Positions 8,613 to 16,573 of a DNA stretch of 64,000 bases are shown here, piece by piece; the first letter of the stretch is position 1, and every line of letters starts with the position of its first letter. The position numbers and the translations under genes were made by a program. Source of the DNA: CAVVXX01 sp963707975 (lineage in GTDB: Bacteria; Pseudomonadota; Alphaproteobacteria; Micropepsales; Micropepsaceae); the NCBI GenBank assembly GCA_963707975.1, contig OY970177.1, positions 248,001 through 312,000 of the forward strand, in the 5' to 3' direction. The notes beneath the pieces are model-generated. The model ran no database searches. It saw only the letters and a list, made by a program, of their open reading frames with translations, and was not told the origin of the DNA.

Positions 8613-9353
8613 ATGACAGAAATCAGCGGGCAAGGGTCTCGCGGAACACTCCGCTCAGACGATCCTTTCTTCTTCAGTATGGCCGCAGTAGCAGTGATTG
8701 CCATTCTTGTTGGATTTTCCAGTTCCTATTTCTTAGCGGGAATGTTACTGGCTCCTCTTCCGAGTTTTCTCGTGCATATTCACGCCATAGTGTTTTTGAG
8801 TTGGATCGTCCTGTTTGCCACCCAAATTTCGTTAGTCGCGACGAACCACGTAAGTCTACATCGCCGGTTGGGCAAACTCGGGATGGTACTTGCTGCCATC
8901 ATGGTCCCTCTCGGTGTGTTGACCGCAAGCGCCCGGGTGGCCAGGCAACTTGCCCACCCCGGCCAGCTCGCAGTAGCAGACGTGTTGGATCTTTTTGCTG
9001 ACCCAATTTTCGACATGCTCATGTTCTCGGTGTTCATCTACTTCGCATTTCGAAACCGAACACGGCCCGCCGTACACAAACAACTCATACTATTCGCTAC
9101 TTTTTCCCTTCTAGATGCGGGTTTCGACCGTTGGCGCATCTTCGACCCCTATCCGCTTTGGCAAGTTAACCTCATCTGCTTTGTGCCACTCGTATTTGCG
9201 ACGATGATTTATGACCGCTGGTCAACAGGAACCATTCAGAGCGTCACGCTGTGGTCCGCAGTCTTCTTGTTGACGATACAAGAAAGCAGACATTTAATTA
9301 GCCAAACTGAGCCTTGGGCGCATTTCGCCCATTGGGTTGCCGCGCTGGCCTGA
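8613..9353 (+). CDS. Seven-helix membrane protein of the DUF2306-like type
   Basis: A 246-residue polytopic inner-membrane protein. About seven hydrophobic segments alternate with short loops. Family-like features are HIHAIVFLSWIVLFATQ in the second helix region and HVSLHRRLGKLG after the third, where conserved histidines could bind haem or metal. A further HKQL motif precedes helix five. No function is known. ATG at 8613 has no strong ribosome site, and the start could be a little downstream. Confidence 0.65.
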   Translation: MTEISGQGSRGTLRSDDPFFFSMAAVAVIAILVGFSSSYFLAGMLLAPLPSFLVHIHAIVFLSWIVLFATQISLVATNHVSLHRRLGKLGMVLAAIMVPLGVLTASARVARQLAHPGQLAVADVLDLFADPIFDMLMFSVFIYFAFRNRTRPAVHKQLILFATFSLLDAGFDRWRIFDPYPLWQVNLICFVPLVFATMIYDRWSTGTIQSVTLWSAVFLLTIQESRHLISQTEPWAHFAHWVAALA

Positions 9354-9499
9354 TGGATCAATTGAACAGGCGCTACAGTCTAATGTGACAGGCTCCTATT
9401 GCACCAAGCGAATCGAGGGAACGGCTGGTGAAGAGCGAATGTGTCCCGTATGCGATCGGGTCGAGCGAGAAGTGAAGGGCTGAAGTGGGGAGATAAATT

Positions 9500-10168
9500 A
9501 TGACTAGGTTTCACATGCGTGCCGCGCTCGTTTTGACTGGTACGATTTTCATTACGATGCAGGCCATGGCACAGGAGGAAATTCCGCCTCCGCAGGGCAA
9601 GGGCCGCGTGGTGGTCCTAGCCTCCGGCATGGATGGGCCCGATGATTACCGTCAGGTGGGGGGCGAGATCGCCAAGCTCGGCTACGATGTGGTGTTGTTC
9701 GATTCCAAGCAAATGTTGGACAGGCATGGTGAAGGGCTGAAGACGGCCATCCAGCATGCGCTCGCTATGCCACATGCGCTTCCGGGCAAGGTGGGGTTGG
9801 TTGGATTTTCGCTTGGCGGGGGCATCGCACTTGCATTTGGTTCGACCTGGAGCGATCAGGTGGCGGTCGATATCGTCTGGTATCCGGCAACTAGCATTTT
9901 CCGCGACTTCGACGGCTTCGCAGCCCTCATCAAAGTGCCGGTCGTCATGTTCGCAGGAGAATCCGACAGCTTTCACAATTGTTGCTTGATCGAGAATGCA
10001 CGCAGGCTGGAAACCGCCGCGAAGACGCAGAATGCGCCCTACGAACTCATAACTTATCCGGACACCGACCACGCCTTCATGATCGGTGGTGACCACTACA
10101 ATCCGCAATCCTATTCCGATGCTTTTGCGAAAACGGCAGCAGCCCTCAAGCAATATCTGGGCAATTAG
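9500..10168 (+). CDS. Exported dienelactone-hydrolase-like alpha/beta hydrolase
   Basis: A 222-residue secreted hydrolase. A signal peptide (residues 1-24, ending QAMAQ) precedes an alpha/beta-hydrolase domain of the dienelactone hydrolase type. The probable triad is Ser104 in GFSLGG, Asp156 in GESDSF and His191 in DTDHAF, with usual spacing. Dienelactone hydrolases proper use Cys as nucleophile. The Ser here points to an esterase-like or unknown activity. The leader GGGGAGATAAATT before the ATG is a good ribosome site. It is a single gene. Confidence 0.75.
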   Translation: MTRFHMRAALVLTGTIFITMQAMAQEEIPPPQGKGRVVVLASGMDGPDDYRQVGGEIAKLGYDVVLFDSKQMLDRHGEGLKTAIQHALAMPHALPGKVGLVGFSLGGGIALAFGSTWSDQVAVDIVWYPATSIFRDFDGFAALIKVPVVMFAGESDSFHNCCLIENARRLETAAKTQNAPYELITYPDTDHAFMIGGDHYNPQSYSDAFAKTAAALKQYLGN

Positions 10169-10616
10169 CGAGCGCCCAAGAAATTAACGCGGCCGTGATT
10201 TTGCCGCTGCCTTCTTTGCTTGGTATTTCAAGCTTTGTGATCATGTATTTGGATGCCGTTGATTGGGCGACAGGTAAGCCAAATTTGAGCAACTCACCTT
10301 AGATAAGTGGTTGTGTGTACCGATTATTCGATTCTTGCGTGCCGAGAATTTGATCCACCAACTATCGGCTGAGAGACGATAGGGCCGAGCATCAGGGGCG
10401 ATCTGGCTTGACGTACCAAGATTTGGCAAAAGGCCAGGCGACTGATGCTGGATGAGGTTTTTGGAAGGGACGCGTACGACACGTGGCGTGTATGGGCAAT
10501 AAGACGGGGCCGCTTGGCGTTCGGTGTATCTCTATTTGTGCCTTACGCATCTACCAGTGGGAGATTAGTGATAAACTGAGTTGCGCGGGGCAAGCTGGCA
10601 GGGAAAGGAATAAGGC
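10169..10616. other. Spacer holding a decayed duplicate of a signal-peptide region
   Basis: No intact gene. The stretch 10497-10552 is roughly 80 percent identical to 6601-6660, the signal-peptide region of the esterase gene. Its conceptual product includes RLAFGVSLFVPYAS, compared with LLAFGTSLFVLSAY. It ends after a few codons, so this is a remnant. The rest shows nothing recognisable. Confidence 0.5.
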
Positions 10617-10943
10617 ATGATCGTCGCAACAACCGAAAATGTCGCGGGCTATCGCACACGCCAGACTCTCGGGCAATGCTTCGGCGTAGTCGTAAGAAGT
10701 CGCGGGATAGCGGGGAATATTATCGCCATGCTTCGTACAATTCTGGGAGGTGAGATCAGGGAATATACACAGCTCCTCGAAGAAGGGCGTCGCCATGCCA
10801 TTGATCGCATGGTCACTAACGCCACTGCGATGGGTGCCAATGCGATACTCATGATGCGTTTTGATTCGTCAGAAATTGGACAGGTAATGACGGAGATTGT
10901 GGCCTATGGCACCGCCGCCGTGATCGAGCCGAATCCGAATTAA
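10617..10943 (+). CDS. YbjQ/UPF0145 family protein
   Basis: A 108-residue cytoplasmic protein of the YbjQ (UPF0145, DUF74) family, which forms small oligomers. Features are the N-terminal strand (MIVATTENVAGY), the VVVRSRGIAGNIIAMLR region, a helix with AIDRMVTNATAMGANAIL, and a last strand TEIVAYGTAAVIE. Family members have been called heavy-metal-binding, but the role is unclear. The start has GGAAAGGAATAAGGC upstream. The next gene starts four bases after its stop, so the two are co-transcribed. Confidence 0.85.
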   Translation: MIVATTENVAGYRTRQTLGQCFGVVVRSRGIAGNIIAMLRTILGGEIREYTQLLEEGRRHAIDRMVTNATAMGANAILMMRFDSSEIGQVMTEIVAYGTAAVIEPNPN

Positions 10944-10947
10944 CCCC

Positions 10948-11235
10948 ATGTTGCGCTCGGCTGTTCTTCTCTTTGGAATCCTGTTGCTCGCATTCAGTGC
11001 CTGGGCATTTTGGAATGGCCTCGAGATGAGCGCCATTCTTGGCCCGCTGATTTTTGGCCTCGTGCTCACTCTCGGTGTCATTTACGACCGCTACCGCTAC
11101 AAGCCCATTCAGGATCAAAAACCGGGTGATGACTGGCGCGACACCGGTGAACGCTTCATTGATCCGGAAACAGGCGCACGGGTCGCAGTGTGGATGGAAC
11201 CCAAAACAGGCGAACGAACTTACGTCCGCGATTGA
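10948..11235 (+). CDS. Small membrane protein coupled to YbjQ gene
   Basis: A 95-residue protein with two hydrophobic helices (about 5-22 and 28-48) and a soluble C-terminal tail. The tail reads DDWRDTGERFIDPETG, then VWMEPKTGERTYV, a TGE-x-F-x-DPETG pattern seen in uncharacterised proteins next to YbjQ genes. The gene begins four bases after the YbjQ stop codon. The pair probably acts together, though in what process is unknown. Confidence 0.65.
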   Translation: MLRSAVLLFGILLLAFSAWAFWNGLEMSAILGPLIFGLVLTLGVIYDRYRYKPIQDQKPGDDWRDTGERFIDPETGARVAVWMEPKTGERTYVRD

Positions 11236-11335
11236 CGGCCAGAACTTCAACCGAGCTGGTCGCCCTGTTCTCATTGCTGAATTGAAATTGCCCTGACTCC
11301 ATGGTCGCCAGGCATTGATTGGTGATAGCGTGATC

Positions 11336-11367
11336 GAATGTCTGCTTCACGCCAAAAGCGGACGTTT
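11336..11367. repeat. Dispersed hairpin repeat, right half-unit
   Basis: GAATGTCTGCTTCACGCC followed by AAAAGCGGACGTTT. The arms pair over most of their length (GTCTGCTT with AAGCGGAC, allowing one G-U). It sits between the convergent YbjQ-partner gene and the TolB-like gene. Confidence 0.7.
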
Positions 11368-11421
11368 CACTTGAGAGTCTCCGATTAGGAGACATCCATC
11401 AGACCCCTGGTCCCGTCGCCC

Positions 11422-13224
11422 TCACTTTCCCGCTGCAAGTTCGGCGGAGACACGGTCGCGTGCGGCTTGCCAATCCTTTATTTGAGGCCGCTGCATGAAT
11501 GTCTTGAATTGCGGGTCCGCTTTTAACTTCGCGGGTAGGTTTGGATCACAAATTAAGTAGAAGAACCATGTATCGCGCTCGTCATACGCCTTCCCAAACC
11601 ACTGAATGGCCTGATCAACATCACTCGCCAGTGCATAAGGATAAGCGACGAAGCTGGCTGGTCTATCGCCGCTTGCGAAGTGCTGCGCTGTAATTGTCGC
11701 GAGCCTTTTCAGCTCCACTAGGTCGCCGCTGCGGTACGCAATGAATGTTCGACAGAAGTCGGTATAGGGCCCGTTTTCGCCGTCAACAGCAATGAGGCGC
11801 CCATTCAGTATTTTCTTCGCCTCTTCGAGCTTCCCCATATTGGCATCGACTAAGCAGAGCCCGTTGAGGGCGAAAACGAAATTGGGATCGATGGTGAGCG
11901 CAGCCTGATATTCAATTGCGGCTTCGCCATCCCGGTTCGACAAGTAGAGAAAGTCGCCCAAGTTGTCTTGCATGATTGGTGCGAGGGGGTCCAGCGCGGC
12001 GGCACGTCGCCCCAACGCTATGGCTGCGTCCGGTAAAACTAGTTCAGCGAGAAATGACGAATAAAAGTGCTGTGCATCGGCATCATTAGGATTGCGCTTC
12101 ACCGCATTGCTGTAAACAGCGTTAGCTTCCAGCCAGTTCCACATCGCAGCGGCAATCTGTGCCTTGTTCAGTGTTGCCACCATATCGTCAGGATCAAGCC
12201 GGAGGGCAGTGGCTGTCTCATCTTTCGACGCTTGCAACGTGTCGCGCCGCTGTCCATTGAGGTAGAGAAGCCCATAAGCGAGCCCCAGGCTCGCGTGCGC
12301 ATCGGCGTAATCGGGTTCGAGCCCAATCGCCAGCTTGAATAATTCGACCGAGCGCAGCATGTCGTCTTTGTTGCGCTTGTTCATGTAGAAGCGGCCCTGC
12401 AGATAGGCTGTATAGGCATTGGGATTGATTTTGGCCTTCTTAGGTAATGCCTGATCGGCTTCCTTAGTCGGAAGAAGACGCCCCGTCAGCTCGTGCGTAA
12501 TAGTGTGCGAGATTTCATCTTCAACGGCGAAGATGTCGGCGATTTCCCGATCATAAGTCTGTGACCAAATATGAAAATCATTGGCGGCGTTAATCAGCTG
12601 GGCTGTAATGCGCACGCGGTTGCCAACGCGCTGGACGCTGCCTTCGAGCACAGTGTGGACGTTGAGGGCCTTACCGATGTCCTCGATGGTTACCTCTTTC
12701 CCCTTAAAGGAAAAGGATGACGTACGTCCCGCCACGCGCAATCCCTGCACCTGAGCAAGATCGTTGAGCAGCTCTTCTGATATACCGTCGCTGAAATACT
12801 CATTCTTCGGGTCGTCGCTCATATTGTTGAAGGCAAGTACGGCAATCGAGGCGTCTTGCGGCCCTAACGCACTCGTAGTTGATGGTGAGCCACCGTAAAG
12901 TTGCGAATAACCAAACTCGCTGAGGCTTGCGATCAAGACCAATCCCAGCAGCCCGATCAGCGTCCATTCGGTATGATGGAGTGGAGCCGGTGTCGGCGTA
13001 CCGGCGGCGCTGAGCGGTGCCGGATGCGCAAGCCACAGCGTCACCCAAACGATTGGCAGACCCACGATCAGCAGAATGACGAGAAGCTGAAGCGCCCAGT
13101 CGGGCATGTGGAAAGCCGGGAAAACGACGCCTGCACCTTGGAACAGCACCCAGGCCACGACGGCATAACCAGCCGTGACGCGATGGAGATTTCTTCGCCG
13201 AATTTCAGCCCACAGGTTCTGCAT
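11422..13224 (-). CDS. TolB-N/FlgO-like domain protein with TPR repeats
   Basis: A 600-residue membrane-anchored protein. The N-terminus (MQNLWAEIRRRNLHRV) leads into two hydrophobic helices (about 17-70) and one more near residue 92-108. A periplasmic or cytosolic TolB-N-like domain follows (SIAVLAFNNMSDDP, YFSDGISEELLNDLAQ, VLEGSVQR, ITAQLINA, IWSQTYDRE; about 125-270). Such domains are known downstream of adenylate cyclase or winged-helix domains; none is present here. From about 270 to 560 there are TPR-like repeats. It is probably a scaffold or signalling protein. It is a single gene with no visible partner. Confidence 0.8.
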   Translation of the reverse strand: MQNLWAEIRRRNLHRVTAGYAVVAWVLFQGAGVVFPAFHMPDWALQLLVILLIVGLPIVWVTLWLAHPAPLSAAGTPTPAPLHHTEWTLIGLLGLVLIASLSEFGYSQLYGGSPSTTSALGPQDASIAVLAFNNMSDDPKNEYFSDGISEELLNDLAQVQGLRVAGRTSSFSFKGKEVTIEDIGKALNVHTVLEGSVQRVGNRVRITAQLINAANDFHIWSQTYDREIADIFAVEDEISHTITHELTGRLLPTKEADQALPKKAKINPNAYTAYLQGRFYMNKRNKDDMLRSVELFKLAIGLEPDYADAHASLGLAYGLLYLNGQRRDTLQASKDETATALRLDPDDMVATLNKAQIAAAMWNWLEANAVYSNAVKRNPNDADAQHFYSSFLAELVLPDAAIALGRRAAALDPLAPIMQDNLGDFLYLSNRDGEAAIEYQAALTIDPNFVFALNGLCLVDANMGKLEEAKKILNGRLIAVDGENGPYTDFCRTFIAYRSGDLVELKRLATITAQHFASGDRPASFVAYPYALASDVDQAIQWFGKAYDERDTWFFYLICDPNLPAKLKADPQFKTFMQRPQIKDWQAARDRVSAELAAGK

Positions 13225-13368
13225 GCGTGCTCCGCACCTATCTGTGAGACTTAGCAGATTTCGCTAGACCGTGGGATCGCGAGCTATCCACAAGGTTTTA
13301 TGCCTCGCCCCTAGGGTCATGGTGGGGGGCATCTTGGAGCGAGGATTTGGCAGTGCCCTGGTGCTCCA

Positions 13369-13431
13369 ATGTCCGCTTTGGGTCATGAGCGGACAATGGG
13401 TGAATGTCTGCTTTCCGCCAAGAGCGGGCAA
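13369..13431. repeat. Double-hairpin repeat, full copy
   Basis: The left unit GTCCGCTT-(loop)-GAGCGGAC (13371-13394) is followed after nine bases by a right unit GAATGTCTGCTTTCC... to AGCGGGCA. Both units can fold as hairpins. The 373-base spacer (13225-13597) contains this element and no gene that I can support. Confidence 0.8.
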
Positions 13432-13597
13432 GTTTGGCATTCGCCCTTTACGGATCCGTGGGGATAGCAATTCTGGAGAGCGAGTAGCAGAAATTTGACT
13501 AACTCGACGACCCTATGCCGCCACTCACTTGTAGGAAGTTCGGCTGCGATACAGCCATGGGAGGCTTGCCAGTGTTTCATCAAACCCAAGATCGCAT

Positions 13598-13795
13598 CTA
13601 GCTGTTTATCACCTGCAGTCGGTGCTCAAATATCCTTTCGGCGGCGGCAAGGTCAGGCCCGTGATACAAGGGCTTTGGCCGCCAAATGACTTTGACGGTG
13701 TACTGCCGGCCAACCACTTTTGGTGGTGAGCCCTCTAATAGCTCGGTCTCGATCAGCGTTAAGCCGTGCGACTTTTTCAGATTTCTAGTGGTCAT
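13598..13795 (-). CDS. Small hypothetical protein, translationally coupled
   Basis: A 65-residue basic protein (MTTRNLKKSHGLTLIETELLEG...). ATG at 13795 has GGAGG five bases upstream and overlaps the stop codon of the upstream gene in an ATGA, so the two are coupled. The core has predicted strands (QYTVKVIWRPK) and a short helix. No family is recognised. The paired layout with the 71-residue upstream protein suggests a two-gene unit; toxin-antitoxin is possible by size but no motif supports it. Confidence 0.5.
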   Translation of the reverse strand: MTTRNLKKSHGLTLIETELLEGSPPKVVGRQYTVKVIWRPKPLYHGPDLAAAERIFEHRLQVINS

Positions 13796-14007
13796 TTCTT
13801 CCTCCAATCAATAATGGCGCCACTGGCTCCATTGGGCACCACACATTTGGGGATCTCAGCATCGCTGACGATCTTCGCTAATTTGCCCTCCGCTTCCCCC
13901 ACCAGGCGGATGAATTCGATCGCCTCCGACATCGAGACGCCCTCTCGTAAGCGTCGGCGGTAATAGATTATCCGGCGGCAAAGTTCTTCACGCGTCTCGT
14001 TTTCCAA
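13792..14007 (-). CDS. Small helical hypothetical protein
   Basis: A 71-residue mostly helical protein (MENETREELCRRIIYYRRR, then SMSEAIEFIRLVGEAEGKL) with strong charge patterning, likely an oligomerising or nucleic-acid-binding small protein. The stop codon overlaps the next start by ATGA. No named domain is seen. It is the first gene of a two-gene unit. Confidence 0.5.
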   Translation of the reverse strand: MENETREELCRRIIYYRRRLREGVSMSEAIEFIRLVGEAEGKLAKIVSDAEIPKCVVPNGASGAIIDWRKK

Positions 14008-14138
14008 TTCTGCCCACTCTCAATTCGGCCATGCATTAGTTCGCCATCCAGGCCGAGACGCATTGACCTGGCTCAAATTACGATTTTCTCACGATTTTGC
14101 TTGGGATTCCGCGCCTTGCCGCGCCAGTCAGGCATAAG

Positions 14139-14200
14139 GTCCATTTAGGGTCAGAGTCGGACATTGAACAAATGTCCGCCACTCGCGCGAAGTGGACATT
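14139..14200. repeat. Double-hairpin repeat, diverged full copy
   Basis: GTCCATTTAGGGTCAGAGTC and GGACATTG form the changed left unit. AATGTCCGCCACTCGCGCG with AAGTGGACATT forms the right unit, whose arms AATGTCC(G)C and G(T)GGACATT pair with one mismatch. It lies directly before the next small membrane protein gene. Confidence 0.65.
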
Positions 14201-14304
14201 GGGGGCCCCAGTTGCTTCGTTGCGGCAGATCAAAATATATTGCAATTGATGAGTTTAGCGGTAGCCTATTGTCCGTACTTATTTGGGATGCGTTTGGGGG
14301 AAAT

Positions 14305-14694
14305 ATGTGGCGTGCGGCTCTCGGCGTTGTTGCAGGTGTGGTCATCTGGGGCGTGGTCGTGACCGTGCTTAATCTTGGTTTGCGCTACGGCTGGCCCGCA
14401 TACTTCGCAGTTGAGAAGGCGATGACGTTCACCTTGCCAATGATGATAGCGCGGCTTACCGAAAGCGGCCTCAGTTCACTCGCGAGCGGCTACGCGGCGC
14501 GACGCATCGCCAGGAATAATTGGTCGCCGCTGATCGCTGGCATCGTTTTGCTCGCTGTATTCGTTCCCGTCCATTATTCGTTGTGGAACAGGTTTCCAGT
14601 CTGGTACCATCTGACCTTCCTATGCTCGCTTGTATTTCTGAGCGTCCTGGGTGGAATGCTCTCGCAAAAGCCCGCCATCGCGCCGCAGGCATAA
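14305..14694 (+). CDS. Small four-helix membrane protein, unknown
   Basis: A 129-residue integral membrane protein with four hydrophobic segments. The start at 14305 (MWRAALGVVAGVVIW) is chosen because TTTGGGGGAAAT gives a strong ribosome site. Longer versions would begin inside the repeat element. Features include TFTLPMMIARLTESGLSSLASGYAAR before helix three, with a conserved-looking SGLSSLASG. No family name. The function is unknown. Confidence 0.65.
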   Translation: MWRAALGVVAGVVIWGVVVTVLNLGLRYGWPAYFAVEKAMTFTLPMMIARLTESGLSSLASGYAARRIARNNWSPLIAGIVLLAVFVPVHYSLWNRFPVWYHLTFLCSLVFLSVLGGMLSQKPAIAPQA

Positions 14695-14823
14695 GCTTCC
14701 ATTCAAGTAGGATGGTCTCTCTATCCCGCTGGAACCAATGAACTAAGCAGGCCACTGCCCATTTGTGATTTTGCATAGCACGGAAAAATGTGGATGAGAT
14801 CTTCGCCCCTGAGAGGGTGGATC

Positions 14824-16263
14824 TCAACCGAGATGGACTTCCTTTTGCCGACTCACGTTGCTGCCGTCTCTGCTGTGCAGTCTGCTGAATATGAGCGCGG
14901 ACAAAACGGTAAATACGCCGAGAACTAGAAATGCCTCGTGCAGGCCATGAATCATCTCAAGTGGGTTTGATCGGAAGCGATCGGGGACAAAATATGCTGT
15001 CGTTAGCCCCGCGACGGCCACGCCAAAGCTGACGGACATTTGTTGCATTGCGCTGGCAATTGAACTCGCGTTGCTTGTCCTGTCCTCGGTGATATCAGCA
15101 TAAACCAAGGTATTCATGCTCGTGTATTGCAACGAAGTGAAGGACCCATAACAGAACGCCTGCAGCGCAATGACCCACACTGGTGTACCTAGTCCGACTG
15201 TTGCAAACAGCATCAGGAGAAGACCAAGACCAACGGTGTTCGAGATCAATACGCCCCGATAGCCAATGCGCGCTAGAATTCTCGGCATGAGGAATTTCGT
15301 GCTCATCGCTGCAATCGCCTGGGGCATGATGAGAAGACCCGATTGGATGGGCGTGAATCCGAGGCCTAACTGGTAAAGAAGCGGCAAGAGGAAAGGCGCG
15401 CCACCGATGCCAAGCCGAGTGACGAAGCTGCCGCTTACAGCTACGCTGAACGTGCGAATGCGAAATAGTGCTAGCTGCAGTAATGGATATAGGGTTTGCG
15501 TTGCGTGCAGCCCATAACCAAAGATCAGCGAAAAAGCGATCGCTAGAAGCCCAACGATTTCCCCGAGGTTTAGCGTATGGTCGCCAAATATCTCTAGAAC
15601 ATATGAAAGCAGTGCCACGCCAGAGCCAAAGAGAATGAGGCCAATAACGTCGAGTGGCGTCGACTTACCCTCGCGATAGTCCGGAAGATGTAGATAAACG
15701 AGAACCAGTCCGACAATTCCGATTGGAATGTTCACAAAAAATATGAAACGCCAGTGCAGATAACCCACAATAATCCCGCCTGCCAGTGGACCCAACATCG
15801 GGCCAATAAGGCCTGGGATCGCCACAAAGCTCATGGCGCGGATGAGTTCGGATTTGGCAAAGGTGCGAACCAGGGTGAGGCGGCCAACAGGCACCATCAT
15901 TGCCCCGCCGCATCCCTGCAGCACGCGACAGGCTACAAGCACATGGATATTGCTCGATATACCGCATAGAAACGACCCAAGGGTGAAGAGACCAATCGCG
16001 GAAGCAAATACTCGGCGAGTTCCGAAACGATCAGCCATCCATCCACTGATCGGGATGCAAACAGCAAGGCTTATGGTGTAGCTGGCGAGCACCGACTTCA
16101 TGCTGAGCGGAGACACCTTAAGGGCCTGAGAAACGACTGGCACCGCTGTGTTTAGAATCGTTGTATCGAGCGCCTCCATGAAGAATGCGACCGCGACCAG
16201 CCAGGGCAGAAATTGTTTGCCCGAGGCGAGTAAAGAGCTTGAAGAGGTGGGGACGGGATTCAT
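14824..16263 (-). CDS. MFS drug-efflux transporter, DHA2 (EmrB/QacA-like) family
   Basis: A 479-residue inner-membrane proton antiporter with about 13-14 hydrophobic segments. DHA2 motifs are plain: motif D1 LDTTILNTAVP in TM1 (residues 32-42), motif A GWMADRFGTRRVF after TM2, motif B RVLQGCGGAMMVPVGR in TM4, and motif C GLIGPMLGPLAGG in TM5. These mark a multidrug or toxic-compound exporter, usually paired with an EmrA-like adaptor. No EmrA or TolC gene is near, nor a TetR/MarR regulator. Single-component export into the periplasm is therefore likely. The substrate is unknown. Confidence 0.88.
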   Translation of the reverse strand: MNPVPTSSSSLLASGKQFLPWLVAVAFFMEALDTTILNTAVPVVSQALKVSPLSMKSVLASYTISLAVCIPISGWMADRFGTRRVFASAIGLFTLGSFLCGISSNIHVLVACRVLQGCGGAMMVPVGRLTLVRTFAKSELIRAMSFVAIPGLIGPMLGPLAGGIIVGYLHWRFIFFVNIPIGIVGLVLVYLHLPDYREGKSTPLDVIGLILFGSGVALLSYVLEIFGDHTLNLGEIVGLLAIAFSLIFGYGLHATQTLYPLLQLALFRIRTFSVAVSGSFVTRLGIGGAPFLLPLLYQLGLGFTPIQSGLLIMPQAIAAMSTKFLMPRILARIGYRGVLISNTVGLGLLLMLFATVGLGTPVWVIALQAFCYGSFTSLQYTSMNTLVYADITEDRTSNASSIASAMQQMSVSFGVAVAGLTTAYFVPDRFRSNPLEMIHGLHEAFLVLGVFTVLSALIFSRLHSRDGSNVSRQKEVHLG

Positions 16264-16487
16264 CTAGGCCTGCGTGCATCTATCATTTGTTTCTCATATT
16301 GGGGTCATTCAATCCACTAAGAACTGCGTGAGAAGCAAACGCACGAGACGTATGTTACGATATGAACGGTGATCTGGGCCTGGCTAGAAACCTGTGGAAT
16401 TGAGTCGGGACAGTTTTTCGAAAGGGACAACGTTCTATCTGGGAACGAGTCGATAGGAATTGAGAGGACGCTCGGAGCTTCGGTTCG

Positions 16488-16517
16488 AATGTCTGCATAT
16501 CGCCAAAAGCGGACATT
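16488..16517. repeat. Dispersed hairpin repeat, right half-unit
   Basis: GAATGTCTGC, a short loop, then AAAAGCGGACATTT. The outer arms AATGTC/GACATT pair fully. It lies in the 310-base spacer 16264-16573 between two minus-strand genes; nothing else is recognised there. Confidence 0.7.
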
Positions 16518-16573
16518 TCAATCAGGTGGGTTCTTGAGACCTCCGGCATAAAAATCCGTTAGGTCACAACTAT

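Noticed and set aside
9617..10153. Long minus-strand open frame (178 codons) opposite the dienelactone-hydrolase-like gene
   Set aside because: It mirrors the GC-rich codon positions of a clear gene on the plus strand, has no domain and no ribosome site.
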